Part shown: in pieces, positions 46,891 through 54,899 of the stretch | Layout: every line of letters starts with the position of its first letter | How positions within the stretch are numbered: position 1 is the first letter of the stretch | Origin: CAZCTC01 sp964501335 | Lineage (GTDB): Bacteria; Chloroflexota; Anaerolineae; B4-G1; SLSP01 | Length of the DNA: 64,000 nt | Assembly (NCBI GenBank): GCA_964501335.1 | Contig: CAZCTC010000033.1 | Location: 14,285 to 78,284, forward strand | Reading direction: 5' to 3' | The notes under the pieces: model-generated | What the model was told of the DNA's origin: nothing | What the model saw: the letters and a program-made list of their open reading frames with translations, nothing else | The model's database searches: none | Translations under genes and position numbers: made by a program

Positions 46891-47715
46891 ATGGAAGATC
46901 CTTTTGTCATTCCTTTGGGGGTGGGGGCAGCCCTGTCGGGGCCGAATCTGGCCAATTGTTATCTCGCGGTCGGGCGGCGCGAGCGTTACTGGCTGGTCGA
47001 TTGTGCGGACAGTCCTGTGCAGCGGCTGGAGCGGGCCGGGTTGGATCCCCTGGCGTTGCAGGGGATTTTTCTGACCCATTTTCATCCGGACCATGTTTAT
47101 GGTTTGCCGGTGCTGTTGCTGGATCTTTGTTTGTTAAATCGCGAGCGACCGGGAATTTTGCGGACGCCGGTGCGGATTTTTGCTCGACCCGAGGTGCTGG
47201 CGAAGGCGCAGGCGTTGATGGCTTTGTTTGAGCCGGAGCAGTGGAATGAGATGTTCCCGATCTCTTATGAGGCGGTGGAACCGGAAATCGGGGCGGTCGT
47301 GACGACTGACGATGATTTTGTGATCACGGCGGCGCCGACCCGTCATCTGGTGCCTTCGCTGGCGGTGAAATTTGCTTTGTCGGAAAGCGGGCGGGCGCTG
47401 GTCTATTCCAGTGATACCGAACCCTGCGCCGGCGTGGAAGCATTGGCGCAGGGTTCGGCGCTCTTAATCCATGAAGCGACGGATTTTTCTCATGGCCATT
47501 CTCATCCGGAAGATGCGGCCCGGCTGGCCGAACGGGCCGGCGTAGAACGGTTGATTTTGATCCATTATGAGCCCGGGCCGCAGGGGCTGGATTATTTGCT
47601 GAAGCGGGCGCGCAGTGCTTTTTCCGGGCCGGTGGATCTGGCGGAAGAGCTGCGCTGGTATTTCTGGTCGGTGGCCGAAACCAGCGGCAAAGGGCCGACG
47701 ACCGGTAAGAAGTAA
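46891..47715 (+). CDS. MBL-fold metallohydrolase (RNase Z-like)
   Basis: A 274-residue metallo-beta-lactamase-fold protein with the metal motif LTHFHPDHVYG (His 63, His 65, Asp 67, His 68), the next His in APTRHLVPSLAVKF, Asp in YSSDTEP and His in ILIHYEPG. The arrangement and the C-terminal HSHPEDAARLAERAGVERL place it in the RNase Z/ElaC or arylsulfatase-like subgroup. Its 3' end overlaps the convergent membrane-protein gene by 124 bases. Confidence 0.88.
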   Translation: MEDPFVIPLGVGAALSGPNLANCYLAVGRRERYWLVDCADSPVQRLERAGLDPLALQGIFLTHFHPDHVYGLPVLLLDLCLLNRERPGILRTPVRIFARPEVLAKAQALMALFEPEQWNEMFPISYEAVEPEIGAVVTTDDDFVITAAPTRHLVPSLAVKFALSESGRALVYSSDTEPCAGVEALAQGSALLIHEATDFSHGHSHPEDAARLAERAGVERLILIHYEPGPQGLDYLLKRARSAFSGPVDLAEELRWYFWSVAETSGKGPTTGKK

Positions 47716-48545
47716 TCGTGGCTTACTTTGAGTAGGTTGCAGGCCAGGGTGTAGACGACGAAGAGTTCCAACGCGAAGGGCCAGTAACCGAAGTAGCCCA
47801 GGATCGGCATTTCAAAGATTTTGCCGAATGAGACGAAGGGGACGTGGTAAATCCATTTGGGATAGGCCCAGTAATTCCACATTTCCCAGGCGAAGCCGCA
47901 GAGGGTGACGCCGGTCCACAGGGCGCCGATGGCTCGCCAATCGCCGTCTTTGGAATAGGCAGCCAGGGAGGCCTGTCCCAGCCAGACGTTGATGGGTTCG
48001 ATAATGAAGATGACCGAGACCCAGAGCAACGGATAGAAGTACTGGGGCCAGATGAGGAAGAGGATCAACATGATCCAGCCGGCGACGAAGGCTTTGGCCG
48101 TGAATTCGGGGGTGGGAACGATTTTCCACCAGTTGCGCCAGCGTTGTACGAAATTGAAGGTGGCGGCCAGTTCGGCCGCTTCAAAAACGGCCGGGATGAC
48201 GGTGGAAAAGGCCAGAGAGGAGCTCAGGAAGAACTCCAGATCGGTGTAGGTTTCCCGTCCCAGATAGGCCCAGTTTTCGGTGCGCAGGTTGAAAAGTTCG
48301 AAGAGCCACCAGGCCGGCATCGAAACGATAAAGAGGGCGACAAAGCGCCGGGGACTGCGCGAGAGCAGCGATGTGTGGCGCCGGATGAAGACCAGGCCAT
48401 CCATCAAGAGGGTGAAACCTAACCAGAGAGGGAAAAAGGCCAGTTTGGTTCGCCAATCGAAAGGGGCAAACCAATTGAAGGGCCAGAAAATGGCCATCAG
48501 GAGCAGTCCGACGATTAATTGCAAGGGAATACTTCGGTTTTTCAT
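47592..48545 (-). CDS. Hypothetical multi-pass membrane protein
   Basis: A 317-residue protein with about eight to nine hydrophobic helices (IPLQLIVGLLLMAIFWPFNW, LWLGFTLLMDGLVFI, FVALFIVSMPAWWLFELFN, WIMLILFLIWPQYFYPLLWV). It is rich in Trp and Phe. No family recognised. ATG 48545 follows TTGGAGGAAATCA. The last ~40 residues are polar and are encoded inside the convergent hydrolase gene; the hydrophobic part ends at about 47740, so the tail may be an accidental extension. It lies divergent from murJ. Confidence 0.72.
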   Translation of the reverse strand: MKNRSIPLQLIVGLLLMAIFWPFNWFAPFDWRTKLAFFPLWLGFTLLMDGLVFIRRHTSLLSRSPRRFVALFIVSMPAWWLFELFNLRTENWAYLGRETYTDLEFFLSSSLAFSTVIPAVFEAAELAATFNFVQRWRNWWKIVPTPEFTAKAFVAGWIMLILFLIWPQYFYPLLWVSVIFIIEPINVWLGQASLAAYSKDGDWRAIGALWTGVTLCGFAWEMWNYWAYPKWIYHVPFVSFGKIFEMPILGYFGYWPFALELFVVYTLACNLLKVSHDYFLPVVGPLPLVSATDQKYQRSSSARSTGPEKALRARFSK

Positions 48546-48646
48546 TGATTTCCTCCAAGTTTGATGTTGTTGCGGTTCTATTTGTGTGTTTGATAACATT
48601 TAACCTTGCATGAGGTAGGATAATCCGAAATCCGTAAAATGCAAAC

Positions 48647-48674
48647 TGGACAGCCTTAAGGCGCGTGTTATAAT
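48647..48674 (+). promoter_or_regulatory. Promoter of murJ, nearly leaderless
   Basis: TGGACA (48647-48652), 16-base spacer, TATAAT (48669-48674), then 10 bases to ATG 48685. Confidence 0.65.
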
Positions 48675-48684
48675 TTTGCCGCGT

Positions 48685-50256
48685 ATGACAACTACAAATT
48701 CACGCCAATTGATCCGTGCTGCCACCGTTGTGATGGCGGCCTTTGCTGTCAGTCGAGTGTTGGGCCTGGTTCGTACGATGGTTTTTGGCCTTTATTTTGG
48801 GACCGGGGCTGAAATGGATGCTTTCACTGCCGCGGCCCGGATTCCGGATATGCTTTTTATGGTGGTTGCCGGTGGCGCTTTGGGATCGGCTTTTATCCCG
48901 ATTTTTGCGGGACGGGTCGATTCCGGGGATGAGAGCGGAGCCTGGCGATTGGCTTCCGCCATTGTTAATTTGCTGTTGATGTTGCTGGTTCCTCTCAGTC
49001 TGCTGGCGATTTTGCTGGCTCCCTGGCTGGTGCAGACGGTGGTAGCCCCGGAATTTTCCCCTGAGTTGCAGGTCCGAATTGCTTTGTTGATGCGGATGAT
49101 GTTGTTCTCTTCGGCCATTTTCGGTGTCAGCGGTGTGGTGATGGGGGTACTCAATGCTCGCCAACATTTTCTGCTGCCGGCCCTGGCTCCCATTATTTAC
49201 AATTTGATTATGATCGGTGGTGTGATTTGGGGCGGCCGGAGCGGTAGTGGGGCCTGGGGGGGGGCGATTGCGATGGTGGTGGGTTCCCTGGCGCATCTGG
49301 CGGTGCAATTGCCGGCGCTGATCCAAAAGGGGGCCCGGTATACGCCGACTCTGGCATTACACGATCCGGATGTGCTGAAGGTGGGGCGGGTGATGGCGCC
49401 GCGGGTGTTGGGTGTGGCGGCGGTGCAATTAAATTTTGTCGTGACCAATAACCTGGCTTCGCGTTGGGGTGTGGGGGCTATTTCGGCGCTTTCTTATGCG
49501 TGGGCGCTGGTCTTGCTTCCTTCGGGGATTTTTGCTCAGGCGATTGGAACGGTGGTTTTTCCCACCTTTTCGGTGCAGGCCGCCCGCGGCGATATGGGCG
49601 CATTACGGCAGACTTTGTCGACGACATTGCGGACTGTTTTTGCGGCTATGCTGCCGGCGGCGGTGGGTTTGATGGTGTTGGGGCGGCCGATTGTGGCTTT
49701 GTTGTTGGAGCGGGGCGCTTTTGAGTCGGCTTCGACGGAAGCTGTGACGTGGGCGCTGGCGTTCTTTGCGGTTGGATTGATCGGACATGCGGCGATTGAG
49801 ATCCTGGCTCGCGTTTTCTATGCACTTCACGATACCTGGACGCCGGCTCTGGCGGCGATGGGGGCTGTTTTATTGAATGTGGCGTTGGGATTGAGCCTCC
49901 CGCCGCTCTTTGCAGTGGAAGGGATGCCGCCCTATGCCGGCCTGGCCCTGGCCAATGGACTTTCGGCTTTGCTGGAAACGGGAATTTTGCTGGTTTTGAT
50001 CGGGCCGAAGCTAGGGGGACTGGAATGGCGGCCGATTGTCAATCAGGCCGGCCGGGTCCTGGTGGCAACGGCGGGAATGGCAGTGCTGTTAGGAATCTGG
50101 CTGTATTGCGCTCCTTCGGGTGCTTTGCTTCAGGCCGTTGTGGGGGTGGTTCTGGGAATGGGGGGGTATTTCTTGTTGGCCCTGGGGTTGCGGATTGAGG
50201 AATTGCAGCAGATTTTACATTTGATCCAGCGTAAGGTTGCGGTAGGGAGCCGCTGA
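48685..50256 (+). CDS. murJ: Lipid II flippase MurJ
   Basis: A 523-residue MVF-family protein with 14 helices. The N-terminal RAATVVMAAFAVSRVLGLVRTMVFG and the conserved DAFTAAARIPDMLF...GALGSAFIPIFAG (residues about 40-75) define MurJ. Later blocks are ISALSYAWALVLLPSGIFAQAIGTVVFP and ILARVFYALHDTWTP. It moves lipid II across the membrane for peptidoglycan synthesis. ATG 48685 is chosen over the TTG three codons earlier. The next gene starts 6 bases later. Confidence 0.95.
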   Translation: MTTTNSRQLIRAATVVMAAFAVSRVLGLVRTMVFGLYFGTGAEMDAFTAAARIPDMLFMVVAGGALGSAFIPIFAGRVDSGDESGAWRLASAIVNLLLMLLVPLSLLAILLAPWLVQTVVAPEFSPELQVRIALLMRMMLFSSAIFGVSGVVMGVLNARQHFLLPALAPIIYNLIMIGGVIWGGRSGSGAWGGAIAMVVGSLAHLAVQLPALIQKGARYTPTLALHDPDVLKVGRVMAPRVLGVAAVQLNFVVTNNLASRWGVGAISALSYAWALVLLPSGIFAQAIGTVVFPTFSVQAARGDMGALRQTLSTTLRTVFAAMLPAAVGLMVLGRPIVALLLERGAFESASTEAVTWALAFFAVGLIGHAAIEILARVFYALHDTWTPALAAMGAVLLNVALGLSLPPLFAVEGMPPYAGLALANGLSALLETGILLVLIGPKLGGLEWRPIVNQAGRVLVATAGMAVLLGIWLYCAPSGALLQAVVGVVLGMGGYFLLALGLRIEELQQILHLIQRKVAVGSR

Positions 50257-50262
50257 TCGACT

Positions 50263-51717
50263 ATGTTGAAATCACGTCGACTGTTCTGGGGACAGGTTAT
50301 CGGTTTAATCGGTCTGGCTTTTGTGGCTCGGGTGATTGGATTGGCGGCACAGGGGCTCTGGCGTGATGAGGTCGACGCGTTGCTTTTTGCCACGGCTCCC
50401 TGGTCTGAAGTCCTGGGGAATTTTTCCCGGCCCGGCTGGAACGGGCCGTTTTACTTTTTGGCATTGCGCGGGTGGGTGGCTTTAACCGGGGAATCGGCCT
50501 TTGCTTTGCGGTATTTTTCCCTGTTGGGGGGAGTGGTTTCGGTTGCGTTGATCTTTGTGTTGGGGAAACGTTTGTTTGGGCGGCGGGTGGGGGCGATTGC
50601 TGCGATCCTGGCGGCTTTATCCCCTTATTGGGTCTGGTATGCTCAGGAAGTTAAAATGTATACCTGGGTGCCGGCGCTGGCTTTGCTGGCTCTTTATGCC
50701 CTGGATCGGGCCTGCGAAAAACCTCAATGGCGGTGGTGGGCGGTGGTTTTGGTGGCTACCAGTTTCGCTTTTTACAGCCACATTCTGGCGGCCTTGTTGA
50801 TTCCGGTTGAGGGCCTGTGGTTTTTGCTGCATCCACGGCGGTCAAAGCCGGCCTGGGTTGGGGGGGGAGTGACGCTGGCTTTGTTGACCCTGCCCTATTT
50901 GCCGTTGTTGAGTTGGCAGGCTGGTTTGATCTTTCAGCAGCGGCAGACCGGTTACCCGGCTTATTCATTGGGGCAGATGATTACTTCGTTGGGAGGCGGT
51001 TGGACCAGTGGGATCGGTGCCTTGCACCCGGAATCCTGGGGAATTGTGGGGGCGGCTTTGTTGGTGCTGGGATTGGGTGAGTTGCTGGTGGGTGGTCGGC
51101 GCGAGGTGGTGATTCAATTATTTGCCTGGATGGCTGTGCCGTTGCTGGCGATCTGGTTTGTCTCTCTGCGAGGGCCGATTTTCACGGATCGTTATTTGAT
51201 CTGGACGTCGCCGGCTTTTTATCTTGGGATGGCCAGCGGAATCGTGATGTTGGAGCGAACCTGGAAACCTCTGGCCTGGATTTTTTTGATGGTGGTGTTG
51301 ACTGGTTTTTTGCTGAATCTTAGATTTCAGGTGGTCCAGGCGATCAAACCGGAATATCCGGCGGCGGCGGAGTATGTGACGGCCCGGCGTACAGAGAACG
51401 AGCTGTTGCTTTTCCAGATTCCGTACAATCAGCGGGTGATGGATTATTATTTGACGGGGCCGGTGGATCCGGTGGCCGATGGGCCCTATACGAACTGGCA
51501 GTTGGCGGATGGTTCGTATCAGGTGGGGCTGGATTATGTGGATGCGGAAATGCGGCGGATTACGGCGGATCGGACGGGAGTCTGGTTGGTATACAGTGAA
51601 GTGGGGTTGTGGGATACGCGGCAGTTGGTGAAGAGCTGGCTGGATAATCAGGGAACCCTGATCGATGAGGCCCATTTCCATCTGGTGGATTTGTATCATT
51701 ATCAATTGAAGAAGTAG
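50263..51717 (+). CDS. GT39-type membrane glycosyltransferase (ArnT/PMT-like)
   Basis: A 484-residue protein with about 11 helices. The first loop has GLWRDEVDALLFATAPWSEV (Asp-Glu at residues 36-37), the standard acidic motif of GT39-like enzymes. WLYAQEVKMY-type element is seen as YWVWYAQEVKMYTWVPALAL near residue 130. A soluble C-terminal part of about 100 residues follows. It starts 6 bases after the murJ stop, so it may share the transcript. Donor is probably polyprenyl-phosphate sugar; acceptor unknown. Confidence 0.85.
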   Translation: MLKSRRLFWGQVIGLIGLAFVARVIGLAAQGLWRDEVDALLFATAPWSEVLGNFSRPGWNGPFYFLALRGWVALTGESAFALRYFSLLGGVVSVALIFVLGKRLFGRRVGAIAAILAALSPYWVWYAQEVKMYTWVPALALLALYALDRACEKPQWRWWAVVLVATSFAFYSHILAALLIPVEGLWFLLHPRRSKPAWVGGGVTLALLTLPYLPLLSWQAGLIFQQRQTGYPAYSLGQMITSLGGGWTSGIGALHPESWGIVGAALLVLGLGELLVGGRREVVIQLFAWMAVPLLAIWFVSLRGPIFTDRYLIWTSPAFYLGMASGIVMLERTWKPLAWIFLMVVLTGFLLNLRFQVVQAIKPEYPAAAEYVTARRTENELLLFQIPYNQRVMDYYLTGPVDPVADGPYTNWQLADGSYQVGLDYVDAEMRRITADRTGVWLVYSEVGLWDTRQLVKSWLDNQGTLIDEAHFHLVDLYHYQLKK

Positions 51718-51754
51718 GCCGCCGGTTTTCAGTTGGAAGGATTTCTTTAACGTT

Positions 51755-51790
51755 CATCGCGCGCCGCCCCCCCCGGGGCGGCGCGCGATG
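51755..51790. terminator. 16-bp GC hairpin after the GT39 gene
   Basis: CATCGCGCGCCGCCCC 51755-51770 pairs with 51775-51790, loop CCCC. It lies 38 bases after the stop and lacks a T run. Confidence 0.55.
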
Positions 51791-51828
51791 TATTGTGTCA
51801 AAATTTTCGACCTGTAGGATTAGCTTTT

Positions 51829-51935
51829 TAGCGTTCCGCACAAAACTTTTGTTCGGCTCGAAGCGATTTGTAGGGTGGGCAGAGAGATTTTTTTATTCCT
51901 ATTTTGGGCGGCTTCAGAAAGCCGCCCAAAATAGG
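51829..51935 (-). repeat. HPR hairpin repeat, copy 17
   Basis: Tail TAGCGTTCCGCACAAAAC, CTCGAAGCGATTTGTAGG, AGAGAGATTTTTTTATT. Stem CCTATTTTGGGCGGCTT 51898-51914 with 51919-51935, loop CAGA. First copy after the gap from 27.1 kb. The flank CGACCTGTAGGATTAG precedes it. Confidence 0.8.
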
Positions 51936-51953
51936 GCTTCTTTAGAGAAGTTC

Positions 51954-52856
51954 TCAAGGGATGCAGAGTGACTGGCCGGGATAGATGCGGTTGAGGTCGT
52001 AGATCTGGTTGGCGGAGGCCAGTTTCCAGACGGTGATGTTGTAACGACGGGCAATGGCGTAGAGCGTATCGCCCCGTTGGACGGTATAGGTGGCCTGGCA
52101 GGTAGGGGTTGGCGTAGGAGTAGGGGTGGCGCCGCCTGGCGTGAATTGAGGTTTGGCAATCGGTCCCGCCGGGACCGGAGACCAGGGTGCTGCCGGGATG
52201 CTGAGTTTCAGGCCGCGGGGGAGCTTGCCGGGGTTGACCAGGCCGTTGCAGAGCGCGATGGCGGCGGGCCGGGTCGCGTAGGCCCGACCGATGGCGTAGA
52301 GCGTTTCTCCCGCCTGTACCACATGATAACCCTGAAGTGTTGAGCAATAGGCCGGCTGGCTGACGGTATAGGTGCTGTTGCGGGTCGTGGCTGAAAGTGG
52401 GGCGGCGTTATTGTCGGCCAGAGCGGCGGCGGTGAAGTTGACGGCGGAGGTGCCGACGGCTTTGGCGCGGAAGGTAACCGAGGCCAGGACGCCGTTTCCA
52501 TTGAAGGGGGTATGCGGGGCCTTTTGGGCAATCGCGTAATCGATTTTTCCGGTTGCGGCATCAACCCGGTTTTGGACGACGATATCGGAATAGAGCATGC
52601 TGCCGGGATTGATTTTGGCCCCTACGACTTCCAGGATCGCCGGGTCATAGGTAAGGTGGACTTCGGCGCCGTAGAGGTTGCTGACGCCGTCAATGGCGAT
52701 GTTGACGGTGACGGTGCCGCCCGGTTCCAGGGTTGCGGTGCCGGGGTTCAGGTAGATGACGGTGCCCTGAGCGCGGACGACGGGCAGCGGGCCGCAGAGC
52801 AAAAGGCCCAGCAGGATCAGGGTGAAAAATCCATTCAACCAGGTACGTTTTTTCAT
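51954..52856 (-). CDS. Secreted cohesin and double LysM protein
   Basis: A 300-residue exported protein. Signal peptide 1-29 (LNGFFTLILLGLLLCGPLPV, cleavage after VRA). A cohesin-type domain spans about 30-170 with TATLEPGGTVTVNIAIDGVS, EVHLTYDPAILEVVGA and GVLASVTFRAKAVG. LysM 1 (176-222, GYHVVQAGETLYAIGRAYAT), a Pro/Thr linker (TPTPTPTPTC) and LysM 2 (253-299, YTVQRGDTLYAIARRYNITV) follow. It would sit on peptidoglycan through LysM and hold a partner through cohesin. No dockerin gene in the window. ATG 52856 follows GGGAGGC. Confidence 0.9.
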   Translation of the reverse strand: MKKRTWLNGFFTLILLGLLLCGPLPVVRAQGTVIYLNPGTATLEPGGTVTVNIAIDGVSNLYGAEVHLTYDPAILEVVGAKINPGSMLYSDIVVQNRVDAATGKIDYAIAQKAPHTPFNGNGVLASVTFRAKAVGTSAVNFTAAALADNNAAPLSATTRNSTYTVSQPAYCSTLQGYHVVQAGETLYAIGRAYATRPAAIALCNGLVNPGKLPRGLKLSIPAAPWSPVPAGPIAKPQFTPGGATPTPTPTPTCQATYTVQRGDTLYAIARRYNITVWKLASANQIYDLNRIYPGQSLCIP

Positions 52857-52996
52857 TGAAGCCTCCCTTGGGTATCTGCTGAACGGCCGAAGGTGGCCGG
52901 CGGCAGGTTAATTCTTAACATTCTAACTCAAGGTTTTGTTTTTCAGCGTTAAGGTCTGGTTACAAGAACGTGTCGATTGCCTGACGATTCCGGCCC

Positions 52997-53024
52997 TTGT
53001 ATTTTCGGGAAAGCCGGGTACAAT
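52997..53024 (+). promoter_or_regulatory. Promoter of the dksA-like/lspA operon
   Basis: TTGTAT (52997-53002), 16-base spacer, TACAAT (53019-53024), 59 bases before ATG 53084. Confidence 0.55.
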
Positions 53025-53083
53025 GCCTGTGCCCCGGTCAATTGGCCGGAGGTAACCACTGTAGAGGAAAATGGAGAGTTGGT

Positions 53084-53431
53084 ATGAAGGTGACGTATGA
53101 GTCATTGCAGCAAGCGCTGCAGGCCAAGGAACTGGAATTGCAGGAGCAGCTCTCGGCCATGGATAGCAAAGCCCGGGGGGACGGGATCGGTTACGGCAAT
53201 CACATGGCGGACATCGGAAGCGAAGTTTTTGAACAGGCGCGCGATGTTTCTTTGCGGCGTGGATTGGAACGTTCTCTGGAAGATGTACAGCAGGCCTTGA
53301 AGAAGTTCCCCGACGGCACTTATGGGCTGTGTGAATCTTGTGGTGCGGCTATCGACATTTCCCGTTTGGAGGCTTTGCCTTCGGCTCGCTACTGTGTACG
53401 GTGTCAGACCCGGCTTGAAGGACAACGATGA
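53084..53431 (+). CDS. DksA/TraR zinc-finger family protein
   Basis: A 115-residue protein. The N-terminal half is a coiled helical region (LQQALQAKELELQEQLSAMD); the C-terminus carries the zinc finger CESCGAAI (about 86-93) and CVRCQ (about 107-111) preceded by FPDGTYGLCESCG, the DksA/TraR pattern. Members modulate RNA polymerase with ppGpp or act in stress responses. The acidic DxxDA tip of true DksA is not seen, so ppGpp-type function is not assured. The stop overlaps the lspA start. Confidence 0.85.
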   Translation: MKVTYESLQQALQAKELELQEQLSAMDSKARGDGIGYGNHMADIGSEVFEQARDVSLRRGLERSLEDVQQALKKFPDGTYGLCESCGAAIDISRLEALPSARYCVRCQTRLEGQR

Positions 53432-53934
53432 AAGCTGATTTCCGTGGCCGTCTCCTGTTAGGGGGGACTGCAGGTTTTGTTTTGGCGATCGATCAGCTTT
53501 CCAAGGCCTGGGTGGTGGCGAATTTGCCATCAGGGATTCCGACTACTCCAACTCCCTGGTTGGGGTCGATTCTTTCTTTTACCTACATTACCAATACGGG
53601 TGTAGCGTTTGGGCTTTTTCCTCAATTTGGCGATTTTTTCACCTGGCTGGCTGTTGCCGTCGTGGCGGCGATCCTGATTTTTCAACGGTCGTTGCCGGCC
53701 AACGACGGCTGGATGCATCTGGCGCTGGGCCTGCAGGTGGGAGGTGCATTAGGCAATCTGGTGGACCGAATTTTCCGGGGCTCTGTGGTCGATTTTATCG
53801 ATACGCAGTTCTGGCCGGTCAATAATTTCGCCATTTTCAATGTTGCGGATTCTGCCATTGTCGCAGGAGTGGCATTGTTGATTATCTTAAGTTTCTTTGA
53901 AAGAAAGGCAGGTCCATCGGATGCCGGAGCGTAA
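53428..53934 (+). CDS. lspA: Lipoprotein signal peptidase (signal peptidase II)
   Basis: A 168-residue protein with four transmembrane helices. The two catalytic aspartates are visible: Asp 122 in GSVVDFIDTQFWP and Asp 141 in FNVADSAIV. NTGVAFGLF and GALGNLVDRI are the other conserved boxes. It removes signal peptides of prolipoproteins after lipidation; the window encodes at least one substrate (the SIMPL lipoprotein). It overlaps both neighbours. Confidence 0.95.
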   Translation: MKADFRGRLLLGGTAGFVLAIDQLSKAWVVANLPSGIPTTPTPWLGSILSFTYITNTGVAFGLFPQFGDFFTWLAVAVVAAILIFQRSLPANDGWMHLALGLQVGGALGNLVDRIFRGSVVDFIDTQFWPVNNFAIFNVADSAIVAGVALLIILSFFERKAGPSDAGA

Positions 53935-54871
53935 GCAATGGACGGTGGAACAGGAAGTGCGTTTAGACCAGGCCCTGGCCGCGAATCTGGGGGGAATGGA
54001 TCGTGTCGCGGTGCGGGGATTGATTCAGCAGGGTAAGATTCTGGTCAATGGCCAGATGGCGCGCAAAGCCGGGCAGTATGTGCAGCCGGGCGATGTGATC
54101 GATGCGCCGGGGATCGATTTTCCTGTTGAGGAATTGGAAGCGGTTGACGAGGGGATGCTTTCGGCTCTGGGGATGAGCCTGGAATACCGTTATGAAGATG
54201 AGTCTCTGATTGTGCTGGAGAAGCCGGCCGGGATGGCTTTGCATCCTACCAAGGGCTATCCGGCGGAGACCGTTTCGTCGCTGGTGACGGCTCGCTATCC
54301 GGAGATCGAAAATGTGGGTGGGTTGCAACATGCCGGCATGGTGCAACGGTTGGAGCCTGAGATTTCCGGTTTGCTGGTAGTGGCGCGGACGGAGGAGGCC
54401 TATCGGGCGATTCAACGGGTCATGCGCCGTCAGCAGGTCGAGACGGCTTATCTGGGACTGGTTGAAGGGGAGTTGACCGGGCAGGGCGTGATCGAGGAAT
54501 CGATCGGCAATGTTGGTCGATCCCGGTTGCAGCTGGCGGTGACGCGGCAGGGCCGTCCGGCTTTGACCGCTTACAAAGTGCTGCGACATTATAAAGAGGA
54601 TCGTCGAGAGTATACGCTGGTGGAAGTTCGTCCTCAATCGGCCCGGATGCATCAAATTCGGGTGCACCTTTCCTGGTGGGGCTATCCTCTGGTGGGCGAT
54701 CGACTTTACGGTTCGAGAATTCAATCGTTGGTCACGGACCGGATCTTCCTACATTTGAGCATTCTGTCTTTTGCGCATCCCGTGACCGGGGAAATGTTGC
54801 GGTGGGAATCCTCATTGCCCCCGGATCTGCGGACAATCACACACTATCTAAACCGGCCCAAGCGCGCCTGA
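53921..54871 (+). CDS. RluA/RluD-like pseudouridine synthase with altered active site
   Basis: A 316-residue protein. S4 RNA-binding domain at 14-65 (LDQALAANLGGMDRVAVRGL) and pseudouridine synthase domain at 90-300 (LIVLEKPAGMALHP, SARMHQIRVHLSWWGYPLVGDRLYG). The catalytic motif, normally HRLDxxTSG, reads QRLEPEISG, with Glu 145 in place of the catalytic Asp. The fold should be kept but activity may be lost or changed. ATG 53921 overlaps lspA by 14 bases and follows GAAAGGCAGG. Downstream gene starts 28 bases later. Confidence 0.88.
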   Translation: MPERKQWTVEQEVRLDQALAANLGGMDRVAVRGLIQQGKILVNGQMARKAGQYVQPGDVIDAPGIDFPVEELEAVDEGMLSALGMSLEYRYEDESLIVLEKPAGMALHPTKGYPAETVSSLVTARYPEIENVGGLQHAGMVQRLEPEISGLLVVARTEEAYRAIQRVMRRQQVETAYLGLVEGELTGQGVIEESIGNVGRSRLQLAVTRQGRPALTAYKVLRHYKEDRREYTLVEVRPQSARMHQIRVHLSWWGYPLVGDRLYGSRIQSLVTDRIFLHLSILSFAHPVTGEMLRWESSLPPDLRTITHYLNRPKRA

Positions 54872-54899
54872 GGCTGCGGGCCATGCCAAGGAGAAGGCC

